Source of the DNA: Flavobacterium sp. WC2421
Lineage (GTDB): Bacteria > Bacteroidota > Bacteroidia > Flavobacteriales > Flavobacteriaceae
DNA: 64,000 bases
Direction: 5' to 3'
Assembly: GCF_040822115.1 (NCBI RefSeq)
Contig: NZ_CP162004.1
Span: 1,302,001-1,366,000, forward strand
The notes under the pieces were generated by a model, which saw only the letters and a list, made by a program, of their open reading frames with translations, had not been told where the DNA came from and did no database searches. Positions 42,466-51,857 of this stretch are shown piece by piece. The translations under genes and the position numbers were made by a program. Position 1 is the stretch's first letter; each line of letters begins with the position of its first letter.

Positions 42466-42487
42466 AATTAGTTTTTTAAGGTTAAGT

Positions 42488-43606
42488 TTATAAAATGGCT
42501 TTTAAATCCTTAATGATTAACCCAGCGGTTTTTTCACTAGCTCCAATTCCACCTAATTTTTTTTCTAACGAGTCATATTTTTCCAAAAGTTGTTTTCGGT
42601 AATTGGTTTCTAGAATTTTTGTCAATTCTTTTTTAATATTTTTAGTTGTAAAGTTTTCTTGAATCAATTCAGTTACCACTTCTTCATCCATTATTAGGTT
42701 GACTAGCGAAATGTATTTTAGTGTAATAATGCGCTTAGCAATCTGGTATGAAGCCCAACTTCCTTTGTAGCATACTACTTCGGGAACTTTAAATAACGCA
42801 GTTTCTAGTGTTGCTGTTCCTGAAGTGACTAATGCTGCTGTGGCATTCTTCAATAAATCATAGGTTTTATTCGAGATGAATTTTATGTTTTCATTCTGTA
42901 TGAATTGCTTGTAAAAAGAATAATCTTGACTGGGTGCGCCTGCAATTACAAATTGGTAATCTGGAAAATCATCAACAATGCTTAACATTCCCGAAAGCAT
43001 TTTAGTAATTTCTTGTTTACGGCTACCTGGCAGTAATGCTATTATTGGTTTTTCACTCAATTGATTCTCCCTTTTAAAAACTGCAGAGTCTATAGCAGGG
43101 TGATTATGAATGGCGTCAATTAATGGATGTCCCACATAAGTGACTTTATAATTGTATTTTTCGTAGAATGGTTTTACAAAAGGCAATACCACATACATAT
43201 GATCAATTGTTTTTTTTATGGTTTCGACTCTGCCTGGTCTAGATGCCCAAACTTGCGGACTTATATAGTAAAAGGTGTTGTATCCTGCTGGTTTTGCCCA
43301 CTTTGCAATTCGGAGATTAAATCCTGAATTGTCAATAAATATTAAGGCATCTGGTTTGTAATCTTGAATATCTTCTTTACAAAGCTTAATGAATTCTAAG
43401 ATAGAAGAGAGGTTTTTTATAATCTCTGCAAAGCCCATAAAAGAACGTTCTTTGTAATGAGAAACTAATTCGGCTCCGGCTTGTTGCATTAAATCACCAC
43501 CCCAACATCTTATTTGAGCGCTAGTATCTTGTTTGAATAGTTCTTTTATCAAATTCGACCCATGCAAATCTCCTGATGCTTCTCCGGCTAGAATGTAGTA
43601 TTTCAT
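42488..43606 (-). CDS. lpxB: Lipid-A-disaccharide synthase
   Basis: The 372-aa GT19 glycosyltransferase joins UDP-diacylglucosamine to lipid X to form the lipid A disaccharide. Typical motifs are YYILAGEASGDLHGSNLIKEL at the start, FIDNSGFNLRIAKWAKPAG, YYISPQVWASRPGRVETIKK, YVGHPL, ALLPGSRKQEI and VTSGTATLETAL. The length matches E. coli LpxB (382). It lies 83 bases downstream of the small membrane protein gene that is coupled to surE. Confidence 0.95.
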   Translation of the reverse strand: MKYYILAGEASGDLHGSNLIKELFKQDTSAQIRCWGGDLMQQAGAELVSHYKERSFMGFAEIIKNLSSILEFIKLCKEDIQDYKPDALIFIDNSGFNLRIAKWAKPAGYNTFYYISPQVWASRPGRVETIKKTIDHMYVVLPFVKPFYEKYNYKVTYVGHPLIDAIHNHPAIDSAVFKRENQLSEKPIIALLPGSRKQEITKMLSGMLSIVDDFPDYQFVIAGAPSQDYSFYKQFIQNENIKFISNKTYDLLKNATAALVTSGTATLETALFKVPEVVCYKGSWASYQIAKRIITLKYISLVNLIMDEEVVTELIQENFTTKNIKKELTKILETNYRKQLLEKYDSLEKKLGGIGASEKTAGLIIKDLKAIL

Positions 43607-43689
43607 TTTTATGATTTGAGTTTAATAAAAACTTCAGTATTCAAAATTAGGTATAGAATAGGGATCAATCAAATAAATTGTTTCTTATT

Positions 43690-43962
43690 TTATAGGAACA
43701 CGGTAATTATTGTTAAAATAATAACAGACAAAACGACACCTCTAGCCATTACCTCTTTGTTTGATTTTAATAAAATGGCAAATAGGATTAAGTCCAAAAT
43801 GGAACCGAGTGTAACAAGTTTACCCAAAGAGCCTTGCGATTTCATAATTTGTACACCCGAAATAAAATTATATTGAGTTGCAAAAACAATAAATAAGTAA
43901 CAACCAAGTAAGGAAGCTAAAAGACCAAGTAGGAACCCAATAAATAAGTCTGTTTTATTCAT
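43690..43962 (-). CDS. Small hydrophobic protein coupled to surE
   Basis: This 90-aa protein of unknown function has three hydrophobic stretches (about residues 4-26, 45-62 and 70-90) and few charges, so it is an inner-membrane protein. I start at MNKTDLFIGF, eleven codons inside the longest frame, because this start overlaps the surE stop by 8 bases (ATGAATAA), a joint used repeatedly in this window. It lies between surE and lpxB. No motif points to a function. Confidence 0.75.
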   Translation of the reverse strand: MNKTDLFIGFLLGLLASLLGCYLFIVFATQYNFISGVQIMKSQGSLGKLVTLGSILDLILFAILLKSNKEVMARGVVLSVIILTIITVFL

Positions 43963-44734
43963 TCCAATTCCAGGTGTTAAGTTCTTGTGTTGCATGGTGA
44001 GCAGTTAAGTCAAATTGTACCGGAACTACTGAGATATATCCGTTTCCTAACGCCCATTCATCAGTATCTTCACCTTTGTCTTGGTTCACAAATTCTCCAG
44101 CAAGCCAGTAATAATCTCTTCCTTGCGGTGTTTGTCTTTTGTCGAATTTTTCAACCCAAAGTGCTTTTGCTTGACGGCAAATTTTTATCCCTTTGATGTT
44201 TTCTTTTTTTAATTTGGGAAAATTTACATTCAATACAACGTCTTTTGGCAATCCTTTTTCTAAAACCTCTGTTGTTATTTTTTTTACAAATGGTTTAATA
44301 GTTTCGAAATCAGCATTCCAATCATAATCTAAGAGTGAGAACCCAATGGCTGGAATGCCTTCAATTCCTGCTTCGACAGCAGCACTCATTGTACCTGAAT
44401 AAATAACATTAATGGATGAATTTGACCCGTGATTAATTCCAGAAACACACAAATCAGGCTTTCTTTTTAATATTTCATTTACAGCTAACTTCACACAATC
44501 CACTGGAGTACCAGAGCAACTATATTCCGTAATTCGATCTGTGTCCTTTGAAATTTTATTTAGATATAATGTATTGTTGATTGTAATAGCATGTCCCATT
44601 GCACTTTGTGGCTTGTCAGGTGCGACAATTACAACTTCGCCAATTTCTGACATAACGTCAATTAATGCTCGGATACCTGGTGCCGAAACACCATCGTCAT
44701 TTGTAATTAAAATTAAGGGTTTAACTTGAGTCAT
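43955..44734 (-). CDS. surE: 5'/3'-nucleotidase SurE
   Basis: This 259-aa metal-dependent nucleotide phosphatase has the SurE signature ILITNDDGVSAPGI at the N-terminus (metal-binding Asp pair), VVIVAPDKPQSAMGHAIT, ELVSGINHGSN-like CVSGINHGSNSSINVIYSGTMSAA and late VPVQFDLTAH. It removes phosphate from nucleoside monophosphates and helps in stress survival. A TATCTTCG box on the minus strand (44818-44825) could be its promoter. It is followed by the coupled small membrane protein. Confidence 0.95.
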   Translation of the reverse strand: MTQVKPLILITNDDGVSAPGIRALIDVMSEIGEVVIVAPDKPQSAMGHAITINNTLYLNKISKDTDRITEYSCSGTPVDCVKLAVNEILKRKPDLCVSGINHGSNSSINVIYSGTMSAAVEAGIEGIPAIGFSLLDYDWNADFETIKPFVKKITTEVLEKGLPKDVVLNVNFPKLKKENIKGIKICRQAKALWVEKFDKRQTPQGRDYYWLAGEFVNQDKGEDTDEWALGNGYISVVPVQFDLTAHHATQELNTWNWNE

Positions 44735-44888
44735 GATTTTATATTTTTAGTCTTCAAAATGGAATGAAAATTGGGGTCTATTTTATCAAACAAAGTAAAA
44801 CAAAAAATAGTGATTGGCGAAGATATAAAGAGAAAACAAAAATCATTTTTTATATCTTTAACAAAAAATTATGGCGTGTCTATTATTG

Positions 44889-44906
44889 TTGGCACAGTTT
44901 TTACCG
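44889..44906 (+). promoter_or_regulatory. Candidate sigma-54 (-24/-12) promoter of the tail-specific protease gene
   Basis: TTGGCACAGTTTTTACCG contains the complete -24 half TTGGCAC. The -12 half is degenerate, with AC where GC is usual. It matches the element before the porin gene (22741-22758) at nearly every position. Confidence 0.4.
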
Positions 44907-44928
44907 TAACTTAGTTTAAAAATTTTGG

Positions 44929-47196
44929 ATGAATACTATTCTTAACTTTATGAAAAGAAATTATAAAATACTCCTTGCAATTGTTTTCCTTTCGGCTACA
45001 TTATTTGCTTTTAAAATTAAATCTTCTAACGAGAATGATCCTGATAAAGATAAATTACTTTTAGAATTATTAACTTTTGTTATTGAAAAAGGACACTATA
45101 ACCCTGCGGCAATTGATGATACATTCTCAAAAGGAATCTATAAAGATTATATTCAAGCTTTAGATCCCTCAAAACGATTTTTTCTTCAATCAGACATCGA
45201 TGAATTTTCAAAGTATGAAACTGAATTAGATGATGAATTGATCAATAAGGATTTAACGTTCTTTAATTTGACGTATGATCGCTTGATGAAGCGAATGGAG
45301 GAAAGTAAAAAATTATACAAAGATATTCTTGCAGTGCCATTTGATTATTCAGTTGATGAAAGCTTTAACACGGATTATGTAAAAGCACCTTATGCTAAAA
45401 ATAATGCTGAATTAAAGGATAGATGGCGCAAACAAATTAAATTATCTACACTATCTTCTTTGACAGACCGTCTTAGAATTCAAGAGAATAAAAGTAAAGG
45501 AATTACGGCATCAGCTGATTCTGATAGTTTAGTTGGCTTAAAATCTGGAGATAAAATTGACGATGATTTTTATAAAAAAAACAATACATCTGCTGATACA
45601 GGTAAGGTGAAAACGGTTGCTGAATTAGAAAAAGAAACTCGTGAAAGTGCTAAGAAATCACTTGATGAATATTTTGGTTTCATGAATGATTTGGATAGGA
45701 ATGATTGGTTCTCTGTTTATGTTAATTCAATTACGGCTCGTTTTGATCCACATACTAATTATTTTGCTCCAGAAGAAAAAGAGCGTTTTGATGTTAGTAT
45801 TAGTGGGAAGTTAGAAGGCATAGGTGCTCGTTTACAAAAGAAAAACGACTTTACAGAGATTTCTGAGTTAATTTCTGGTGGTCCAGCATGGAGAGGCAAA
45901 CAATTAGAATCAGGAGATTTAGTAATGAAAGTAGCACAGGGAAATGCTGAGCCAGTAGATGTGGTAGGAATGCGTCTTGATGATGTTGTAAAAAAAATAA
46001 AAGGGCCAAAGGGAACTGAAGTTCGTCTTACCGTAAAAAAAGTGGATGGAACAATTAAAGTTATTTCTATAATTAGAGATATTGTAGAAATTGAGGAGAC
46101 ATACGCCAAGTCAAGTGTTGTAGAGAAAAACGGATTGAAATATGGTGTAATCTATTTGCCTAAGTTTTATATCGATTTTGAAAATAAAGACGGTAGAGAT
46201 GCAGGTAAAGATATCGCTCTTGAAGTAGAACGACTTAAAAAAGCAGGAGTGAATGGAATCGTTTTGGATGTACGTGATGATGGTGGTGGATCTTTATCAA
46301 CTGTTGTTGATATTGCTGGATTATTCATTGAGCAAGGTCCAATTGTACAAATTAAATCTGCTGGAAGAAAAAAAGAGGTTTTATTCGATAGAGATAGTAA
46401 AATAGAATGGGACGGTCCTTTAGTGATAATGGTCAATAGTTTTTCAGCTTCAGCTTCAGAAATTTTAGCGGCAGCTATTCAAGACTACAAAAGAGGAATT
46501 ATTATTGGTAGTAAACAGACCTACGGTAAAGGAACAGTACAAAATGTGATTGATTTAAATCAGTTTGTACGTAATAGTTCAGTAGGAGATTTAGGTGCGT
46601 TAAAAACAACTACTCAAAAATTTTATAGAATTAATGGAGGTTCAACTCAGTTGGACGGCGTGAGTAGTGATGTAGTTATGCCAGATCGATATGCTTATTT
46701 AAAAATGGGTGAACGCGATGTTGATAATGCAATGCCATGGGATAAAATAGATCCAGCTACTTATACTGTTTGGAATAAAACAGAGAACTTTAATAAGGCT
46801 ATTTTAAATAGTAAGACAAGAATTGAGAAAAACCCTCAGTTTAAATTAATTGAAGAAAATGCAAAATGGATTGATAGCAGAAGTGAAGATAACACCTATA
46901 GTTTGAATATAGATAAGTTTAAAATTGCTCAAAATGATATAGAGGAGAAGTCTAAAAAATACAGACCTATTTCGCAATACAAAAATACATTGCACTTTTC
47001 TTCGTTACCTTATGAAGTAGCTCAAATGGATAAAGACAGTATTTTGAAAGAGAAAAGAGATCGTTGGCATGAAGGATTATCTAAAGATATTTATGTAGAA
47101 GAAGCTTTGAATGTTTTGGATGATTTGCAATCTAAGCCTATCGTGAAGAAAAATATGTCAGAAAAATTAAAAAAAGAAAAACTGGCTAAATCCTAA
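44929..47196 (+). CDS. Carboxy-terminal processing (tail-specific) protease, S41 family
   Basis: The 755-aa exported protease is related to E. coli Prc. It has an N-terminal hydrophobic signal (about residues 14-27), a long helical region, a PDZ domain (about 290-390, GIGARLQKKNDFTEISELISGGPAW) and the S41 catalytic domain with NSFSASASEILAAAIQDYKRG (nucleophile Ser) and SKQTYGKGTVQN (general base Lys). A DUF3340-like C-terminus follows. It trims or degrades periplasmic proteins from the C-terminus. The Met at 44950 (MKRNYKIL) is an equally good start. If the -24/-12-like element is used, the later start gives a normal leader length. Confidence 0.92.
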   Translation: MNTILNFMKRNYKILLAIVFLSATLFAFKIKSSNENDPDKDKLLLELLTFVIEKGHYNPAAIDDTFSKGIYKDYIQALDPSKRFFLQSDIDEFSKYETELDDELINKDLTFFNLTYDRLMKRMEESKKLYKDILAVPFDYSVDESFNTDYVKAPYAKNNAELKDRWRKQIKLSTLSSLTDRLRIQENKSKGITASADSDSLVGLKSGDKIDDDFYKKNNTSADTGKVKTVAELEKETRESAKKSLDEYFGFMNDLDRNDWFSVYVNSITARFDPHTNYFAPEEKERFDVSISGKLEGIGARLQKKNDFTEISELISGGPAWRGKQLESGDLVMKVAQGNAEPVDVVGMRLDDVVKKIKGPKGTEVRLTVKKVDGTIKVISIIRDIVEIEETYAKSSVVEKNGLKYGVIYLPKFYIDFENKDGRDAGKDIALEVERLKKAGVNGIVLDVRDDGGGSLSTVVDIAGLFIEQGPIVQIKSAGRKKEVLFDRDSKIEWDGPLVIMVNSFSASASEILAAAIQDYKRGIIIGSKQTYGKGTVQNVIDLNQFVRNSSVGDLGALKTTTQKFYRINGGSTQLDGVSSDVVMPDRYAYLKMGERDVDNAMPWDKIDPATYTVWNKTENFNKAILNSKTRIEKNPQFKLIEENAKWIDSRSEDNTYSLNIDKFKIAQNDIEEKSKKYRPISQYKNTLHFSSLPYEVAQMDKDSILKEKRDRWHEGLSKDIYVEEALNVLDDLQSKPIVKKNMSEKLKKEKLAKS

Positions 47197-47221
47197 AAAA
47201 AACTTTCATTTATATAGATCG

Positions 47222-47257
47222 GGGTCCAACTTTAAACATAAAGTTGGACCCTTTTTT
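47222..47257 (+). terminator. Terminator after the tail-specific protease gene
   Basis: GGGTCCAACTTTA and TAAAGTTGGACCC are perfect 13-base arms around AACA, followed by six T. This is the strongest one-way terminator in the window. Confidence 0.92.
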
Positions 47258-47312
47258 AATATGTTTCAATACTTATTATTTATTCTTATGTTTATAGAAA
47301 TTATTTAAGAAC

Positions 47313-48152
47313 ATGGGAAAACACATTTTTAAAGCAGTACTATTTATTTTAATTGGTGGTTTTGTTTCTTGTAAGATGGATAATAAAGAGGTAGATTCAT
47401 TTTCTTTAGAACAAGTAAATAGCCCAAAAGAGATGGTTACTACTGCTTCAACGGAAAAGTTAACAAGTAGAACTGTTCTCGATTACTTACCTACATCTAC
47501 AACTCACCAAGTCATTAAACATTCTTATTTCACACTCTCATATAATGAAGAAGCGGAGCAGGCTGAATGGTTGGCCTATCAGTTAAAGAAGGATTATGTG
47601 AAGAATAACAATTTTAAACGACCTTTCTTTATAGTTGATCCAAAAGTTAAAACAGGTTCTGCAGATTGGAGAAACTATAAGAAAAGTGGATATGACAAAG
47701 GGCATCTTTGTCCAGCAGGAGATATGGAGTTTGAAGAAAATGCGTATAATGATACTTTTTTCACTTCGAATATTTCTCCTCAAGACCATGAATTCAATGC
47801 AGGAATTTGGAATAGATTAGAGCAAAAAGTACGCTATTGGGCATCACGATATGACGGTGTTTATGTGGTTACGGGAGGAATTCTTAATAAAACTAGCAAG
47901 ACTATTGGAACCCAAAAAGTAGTTGTTCCAGAATATTTTTATAAAATAATTTTAGATGATTCCAATGGTAATTATAAAATGATTGCTTTTTTAATTCCTA
48001 ATAAAGGTAGTGATAAGCCATTATATACTTATGTAGTTTCAGTTGATAGTATTGAAAAGTTAACGGGCATAGATTTTTTCCCTAAACTAGATGATGAATT
48101 AGAATCAAGTCTAGAAAAACGAACTGATTATAAATCGTGGATTTTCAATTAA
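47313..48152 (+). CDS. DNA/RNA non-specific endonuclease (NucA type), lipoprotein
   Basis: The 279-aa protein has a lipobox GFVSC (about residue 20), so it is anchored outside the cytoplasm. The beta-beta-alpha-metal nuclease domain carries the signature GYDKGHLCPAGDM with the general base His131, and the metal-binding Asn in SNISPQDHEFNAGIWN. It degrades DNA and RNA outside the cytoplasm, for nutrients or biofilm DNA. DRGH is the usual form of the motif and DKGH is a conservative variant. The gene stands alone between a terminator and the convergent rodA gene. Confidence 0.92.
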   Translation: MGKHIFKAVLFILIGGFVSCKMDNKEVDSFSLEQVNSPKEMVTTASTEKLTSRTVLDYLPTSTTHQVIKHSYFTLSYNEEAEQAEWLAYQLKKDYVKNNNFKRPFFIVDPKVKTGSADWRNYKKSGYDKGHLCPAGDMEFEENAYNDTFFTSNISPQDHEFNAGIWNRLEQKVRYWASRYDGVYVVTGGILNKTSKTIGTQKVVVPEYFYKIILDDSNGNYKMIAFLIPNKGSDKPLYTYVVSVDSIEKLTGIDFFPKLDDELESSLEKRTDYKSWIFN

Positions 48153-48166
48153 CTCTACACTATATT

Positions 48167-49402
48167 TTACCATTCATTGACTTTGTTTGCATCCATCTTT
48201 AAAAAGATAAAAAGCAAAATAGTGAATCCCCAAAGACCAGAGCCTCCATATGAAAAGAAAGGTAAAGGCACCCCAATTGTTGGGAAAATGCCAATAACCA
48301 TGGCGATGTTGACAAAGAAATGTATAAATAGAATTCCTGCTACACAATAACCATAAACTCTACTGAATTTCGTTTTTTGTCTTTCAGCAAGATAAATTAC
48401 TCTTAGAAATAAACTCACGAATAGCGCAATTACTACTAGAGAGCCTGCAAAGCCCCATTCTTCTCCTACAGTGGTAAATATGTAATCAGTATGTTGTTCT
48501 GGTACAAAACCACCTTTTGTTTGCGTTCCTTCTAGAAAACCCTTTCCTAACCATCCTCCAGAGCCTATAGCAATTTCTGATTGATTCGTATTATATCCAA
48601 TTCCCTTTAAGTCGACAGTTTTTCCCAATAAAATGTTGAAACGATCGCGGTGATGCTGTTTGAATACATTTTGAAACACATAATTTACGGATAAAACAAA
48701 GCCAGAAATGACTGAAAAAAGAATTGCACTTAAGACTATGTTTCTATCGCCAAGCCTTGATTTAAAATGAACGATTAAAATAACTAATAATGCTAATAGA
48801 ATAACATATTGAGGTTCTAAGACAAGCGTTAATACAAATAAAAGGATAGTAACAAAACCAGTCCATACGTACCATGATGGAAGTCCTTCACGATATAAAA
48901 CAATTATAAAAATACTATAAATAAGGGCACTTCCCGGATCGGGCTGTGGTAATATTAGAAGTACTGGAAGAAAAACAATTGCAAGTGCTTGTATTTGCCT
49001 GTTTACATCTTTTAGATTAATTTGTGAATCACTTAAATATTTTGCAATCGCTAGTGAAGTAGCTGCTTTCGCAAATTCAGAAGGTTGGATAGTGAAACTT
49101 CCGATGGCATACCAGCATCTTTGTCCTGCTATTGTTTTTCCAAAAAGGAAAAGCCCTGCCAAAGTAAGTAAAGCAAATCCAAAAATAATACTGGCATATT
49201 TTTCGTAAAACTTTCCGTCGATGGCCAGTATTATGAATATTAAAGGAATCGTTAGTAAGATAAAAACAAGCTGTTTTTGGTAAGTATCTTCAATAGAGGA
49301 TAGAGATGATGAATAGATGTTTAACCATCCCATTATCACTAATACGCTATAAATGATGACACATGTCCAGTCAAGATTTTTCTTTATACTTTGGTTTTTC
49401 AT
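48167..49402 (-). CDS. rodA: Rod-shape-determining peptidoglycan polymerase RodA (SEDS family)
   Basis: The 411-aa inner-membrane glycosyltransferase of the elongasome polymerises lipid II together with PBP2. About ten hydrophobic helices are visible, with the SEDS signature region QPSEFAKAATSLAIAKYL, AIGSGGWLGKGFLEGTQTKGGFVPEQHTDYIFTTVGEEWG and the late GVPLPFFSYGGSGLWG. The sequence fits RodA rather than FtsW through this context. It is the last gene of the operon mreB - mreC - mreD - mrdA - rodA, 17 bases after mrdA. Confidence 0.95.
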   Translation of the reverse strand: MKNQSIKKNLDWTCVIIYSVLVIMGWLNIYSSSLSSIEDTYQKQLVFILLTIPLIFIILAIDGKFYEKYASIIFGFALLTLAGLFLFGKTIAGQRCWYAIGSFTIQPSEFAKAATSLAIAKYLSDSQINLKDVNRQIQALAIVFLPVLLILPQPDPGSALIYSIFIIVLYREGLPSWYVWTGFVTILLFVLTLVLEPQYVILLALLVILIVHFKSRLGDRNIVLSAILFSVISGFVLSVNYVFQNVFKQHHRDRFNILLGKTVDLKGIGYNTNQSEIAIGSGGWLGKGFLEGTQTKGGFVPEQHTDYIFTTVGEEWGFAGSLVVIALFVSLFLRVIYLAERQKTKFSRVYGYCVAGILFIHFFVNIAMVIGIFPTIGVPLPFFSYGGSGLWGFTILLFIFLKMDANKVNEW

Positions 49403-49419
49403 TTGAAACGAATCGCTTA

Positions 49420-51354
49420 TTAATTTTGATTTGTTGAGTCTATCTGAACAGTTGAATTTGTCGTTACCTTTAATTTAGATATTGAATCTTTAGGTGTTGT
49501 TTCAATGGCACTAGCTTCTTTCATTCCACCTAGTTTTGCATAGCGGTCTTTTAAGCTTCTTTCTAGTATTCTCTTTTCTAAATCGGTTCTTGTTATTTTT
49601 TTTCTTAGGTACTTTTCAATCATTAAACTCGCAATGGGACCTGCAATCGTAGCTCCGTACCCACCATTTTCGACAAGGATCGCAATTGCAATCTTAGGGT
49701 TGTCTTTTGGTGCAAAGGCAACAAAAATAGAATGATCTTCTAGTTTTACTCTTTTCCCATCAATTTTGGCATAATTTTCAGCTGTTCCTGTTTTACCACA
49801 AATGTCAATACCAGGTACATTAAGTCCTCTTGCAGTTCCTAAATTGTATACGTCAAACAAGCCACTTATCATTGGTTTGAAATATTTTTTGTCAATGGTG
49901 GTCTGATGTTTTACTTTGAATTTAGGATCTATATTTGTTCCTTTTATTTTTTTTATAATGTGAGGAGTATAGTAGTATCCTTCGTTTGCTACGGTAGCCA
50001 TCATATTAGCTAATTGTATTGGTGTCATTAAAACTTCCCCTTGTCCAATAGAGTTTGAAATAATCGTTGTACTTCTCCATCCACCATTAGGGTAAATTTT
50101 CTTATATGTTTTAGAATCGGGAACATTTCCTCTTTTTCCAGTAGGTAAGTCGTATCCCATAAAATCACCCAATCCAAAACTTTTCACGTGATCGCTCCAT
50201 ACATCAACTGCATAGGCTGGTTTTACAAATTTGTTTATGGTACGCATATACACATTTGCAAAATAAGTATTACAAGAGTTATAGATTCCATTATGTAAAT
50301 TATGAGGGCCAAAACCATGACATTTCATAAAACGACCTCGTGCATAACTAAAACCATGATGGCACATAAAAGAAGTTTGTTCATCAATAACACCTTCTTG
50401 CAGTCCAATCAATCCAGTCAGGATTTTAAATGGTGATCCTGGAGGATATTCCGCTAGTAATCCTCTATCATATAGCGGTTTTGCTATCGAGTCTCTATAT
50501 AGTAAGGTGTAATTTTTAGAACGTTGTCTACCAACTAAAATAGAAGGGTCATAAGATGGAGCAGTTACTAGTGCTAATATTTCACCTGTACTAGGTTCAA
50601 TAGCTACAATTCCACCTCTTTTATTTATCATTAGCTGTTCTCCATATCTTTGAAGTTCAGCGTCTAAAGTTAAATTGATATCCTCTCCTTGAACGGCAAT
50701 CGTATCGTATTTTCCGTCTTTGTAAGAGCCTATTTCACGATTGTATTTGTCTTTCTGAAAGTATTTCACCCCTTTAATTCCGCGCAAAATGTTTTCATAG
50801 CTTTCTTCTACTCCTTGTTTTCCTATTAAGTCACCGCTGTTATAATATGGGTTTTTTGCTATTAATTTGTCATTAACCTGTGTGATAAAACCAAAAACAT
50901 TTGCTCCAAAATCGACTTCATAGTCGCGTAGAGAACGTTTTTGAAAATAGAAACCTTCAAATTTTCGTATTTTCTCTTGAAAAGCAGCAAATTCACTTTT
51001 GTTTAACTGAGGTAAGAAAACAGAAGGCAAGCGTGGGCTGTAAATTTTAGCTTTTGCAATTTTTTTAATATAATCTTCTTTGGTGATATTTAGTAGTTGA
51101 CAGAACTCTAAAGTATCGATATTCTTTAATTCTCTAGGAATTACCATGATATCGTATGACGCTTGATTTGCCACTAATAGTTTTCCATTTCTGTCGTAGA
51201 TATAACCTCTTTCAGGGTAATCGTATTTTATCTTAATCGCATTATTATCGGATTTTAATTTGAAAGTATCATTGATAACTTGCAAATAAAAGATTCGAAT
51301 CACTAGCAATGATGCTGCAACAATAATTAAAGAAGGCAGCAATAATTTTCTCAT
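49420..51354 (-). CDS. mrdA: Penicillin-binding protein 2 (class B transpeptidase)
   Basis: The 644-aa protein has one N-terminal membrane helix (about residues 4-24), a dimerisation/pedestal domain (YPERGYIYDRNGKLLVANQASYDI) and the transpeptidase domain. The nucleophile motif is PPGSPFK; family members usually have SxxK, here in the form S-P-F-K. The second motif is SNS within IISNSIGQGE, and the third is KTGTAENY. It crosslinks peptidoglycan during cell elongation, paired with RodA. Its start overlaps the mreD stop by four bases (ATGA). A Ser/Pro-rich tail of about 30 residues ends the protein. Confidence 0.95.
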   Translation of the reverse strand: MRKLLLPSLIIVAASLLVIRIFYLQVINDTFKLKSDNNAIKIKYDYPERGYIYDRNGKLLVANQASYDIMVIPRELKNIDTLEFCQLLNITKEDYIKKIAKAKIYSPRLPSVFLPQLNKSEFAAFQEKIRKFEGFYFQKRSLRDYEVDFGANVFGFITQVNDKLIAKNPYYNSGDLIGKQGVEESYENILRGIKGVKYFQKDKYNREIGSYKDGKYDTIAVQGEDINLTLDAELQRYGEQLMINKRGGIVAIEPSTGEILALVTAPSYDPSILVGRQRSKNYTLLYRDSIAKPLYDRGLLAEYPPGSPFKILTGLIGLQEGVIDEQTSFMCHHGFSYARGRFMKCHGFGPHNLHNGIYNSCNTYFANVYMRTINKFVKPAYAVDVWSDHVKSFGLGDFMGYDLPTGKRGNVPDSKTYKKIYPNGGWRSTTIISNSIGQGEVLMTPIQLANMMATVANEGYYYTPHIIKKIKGTNIDPKFKVKHQTTIDKKYFKPMISGLFDVYNLGTARGLNVPGIDICGKTGTAENYAKIDGKRVKLEDHSIFVAFAPKDNPKIAIAILVENGGYGATIAGPIASLMIEKYLRKKITRTDLEKRILERSLKDRYAKLGGMKEASAIETTPKDSISKLKVTTNSTVQIDSTNQN

Positions 51355-51857
51355 CGTTTGTTAGGCTTAATAAGGTAAATGATAATAATACAACTAATTA
51401 TGGTAAAAACCGCACTCAAAAGTGTTCGGATTAATATGTCCAAAAAGAAACTGACTTGAAAAGCTTCTAATAAGAACATTGTTATATGATGAATAATAAC
51501 AGAAAGGAATATAAACGAAAATCTTTCGGGTGTTAAAACATCATTAATTTTTATGGTCTGGTATTCATAACTCACTCCAAATGAAAATTTAAAAATGGAT
51601 GGTCTCATGTATGCTAGGACTAAACAAGCAGTTGCGTGAACTCCGCCTGAATTTAGAAAAAGATCCATTGTCAAACCCAATAAAAAGCTAGCAAAAAGTA
51701 AGCCAGATTTGTTCCCGTTCACGGGGTATAATATTATAAATAAGATATACGGAAGTGGAATTATAAACCCCAGAAAATTCATATTGTTAAATATAATTAT
51801 TTGGATGGCTAATAATAAAATAAACCGAGAAACATTGACTAACAAAGTGCTATTCAT
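51351..51857 (-). CDS. mreD: Rod-shape-determining protein MreD
   Basis: The 168-aa inner-membrane protein has about five hydrophobic segments (YILFIILYPVNGNKSGLLFASFLLG region), typical of MreD in length and pattern. It links MreC to the RodA-PBP2 machinery. It overlaps mreC by 8 bases (ATGAATAG) upstream and mrdA by 4 bases downstream, so it is translationally coupled on both sides. MreD is poorly conserved in sequence, and the call relies on order and topology. Confidence 0.9.
   Translation of the reverse strand: MNSTLLVNVSRFILLLAIQIIIFNNMNFLGFIIPLPYILFIILYPVNGNKSGLLFASFLLGLTMDLFLNSGGVHATACLVLAYMRPSIFKFSFGVSYEYQTIKINDVLTPERFSFIFLSVIIHHITMFLLEAFQVSFFLDILIRTLLSAVFTIISCIIIIYLIKPNKR

Noticed and set aside
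45759..46109. 116-aa open frame opposite the tail-specific protease gene
   Set aside because: It is antisense to the conserved PDZ region, Thr/Ser/Pro-rich without any motif, as expected from a shadow frame.
49400..51360. PBP2 of the antibiotic-resistance type
   Set aside because: Operon position with mreBCD and rodA and normal transpeptidase motifs show a housekeeping elongasome enzyme.
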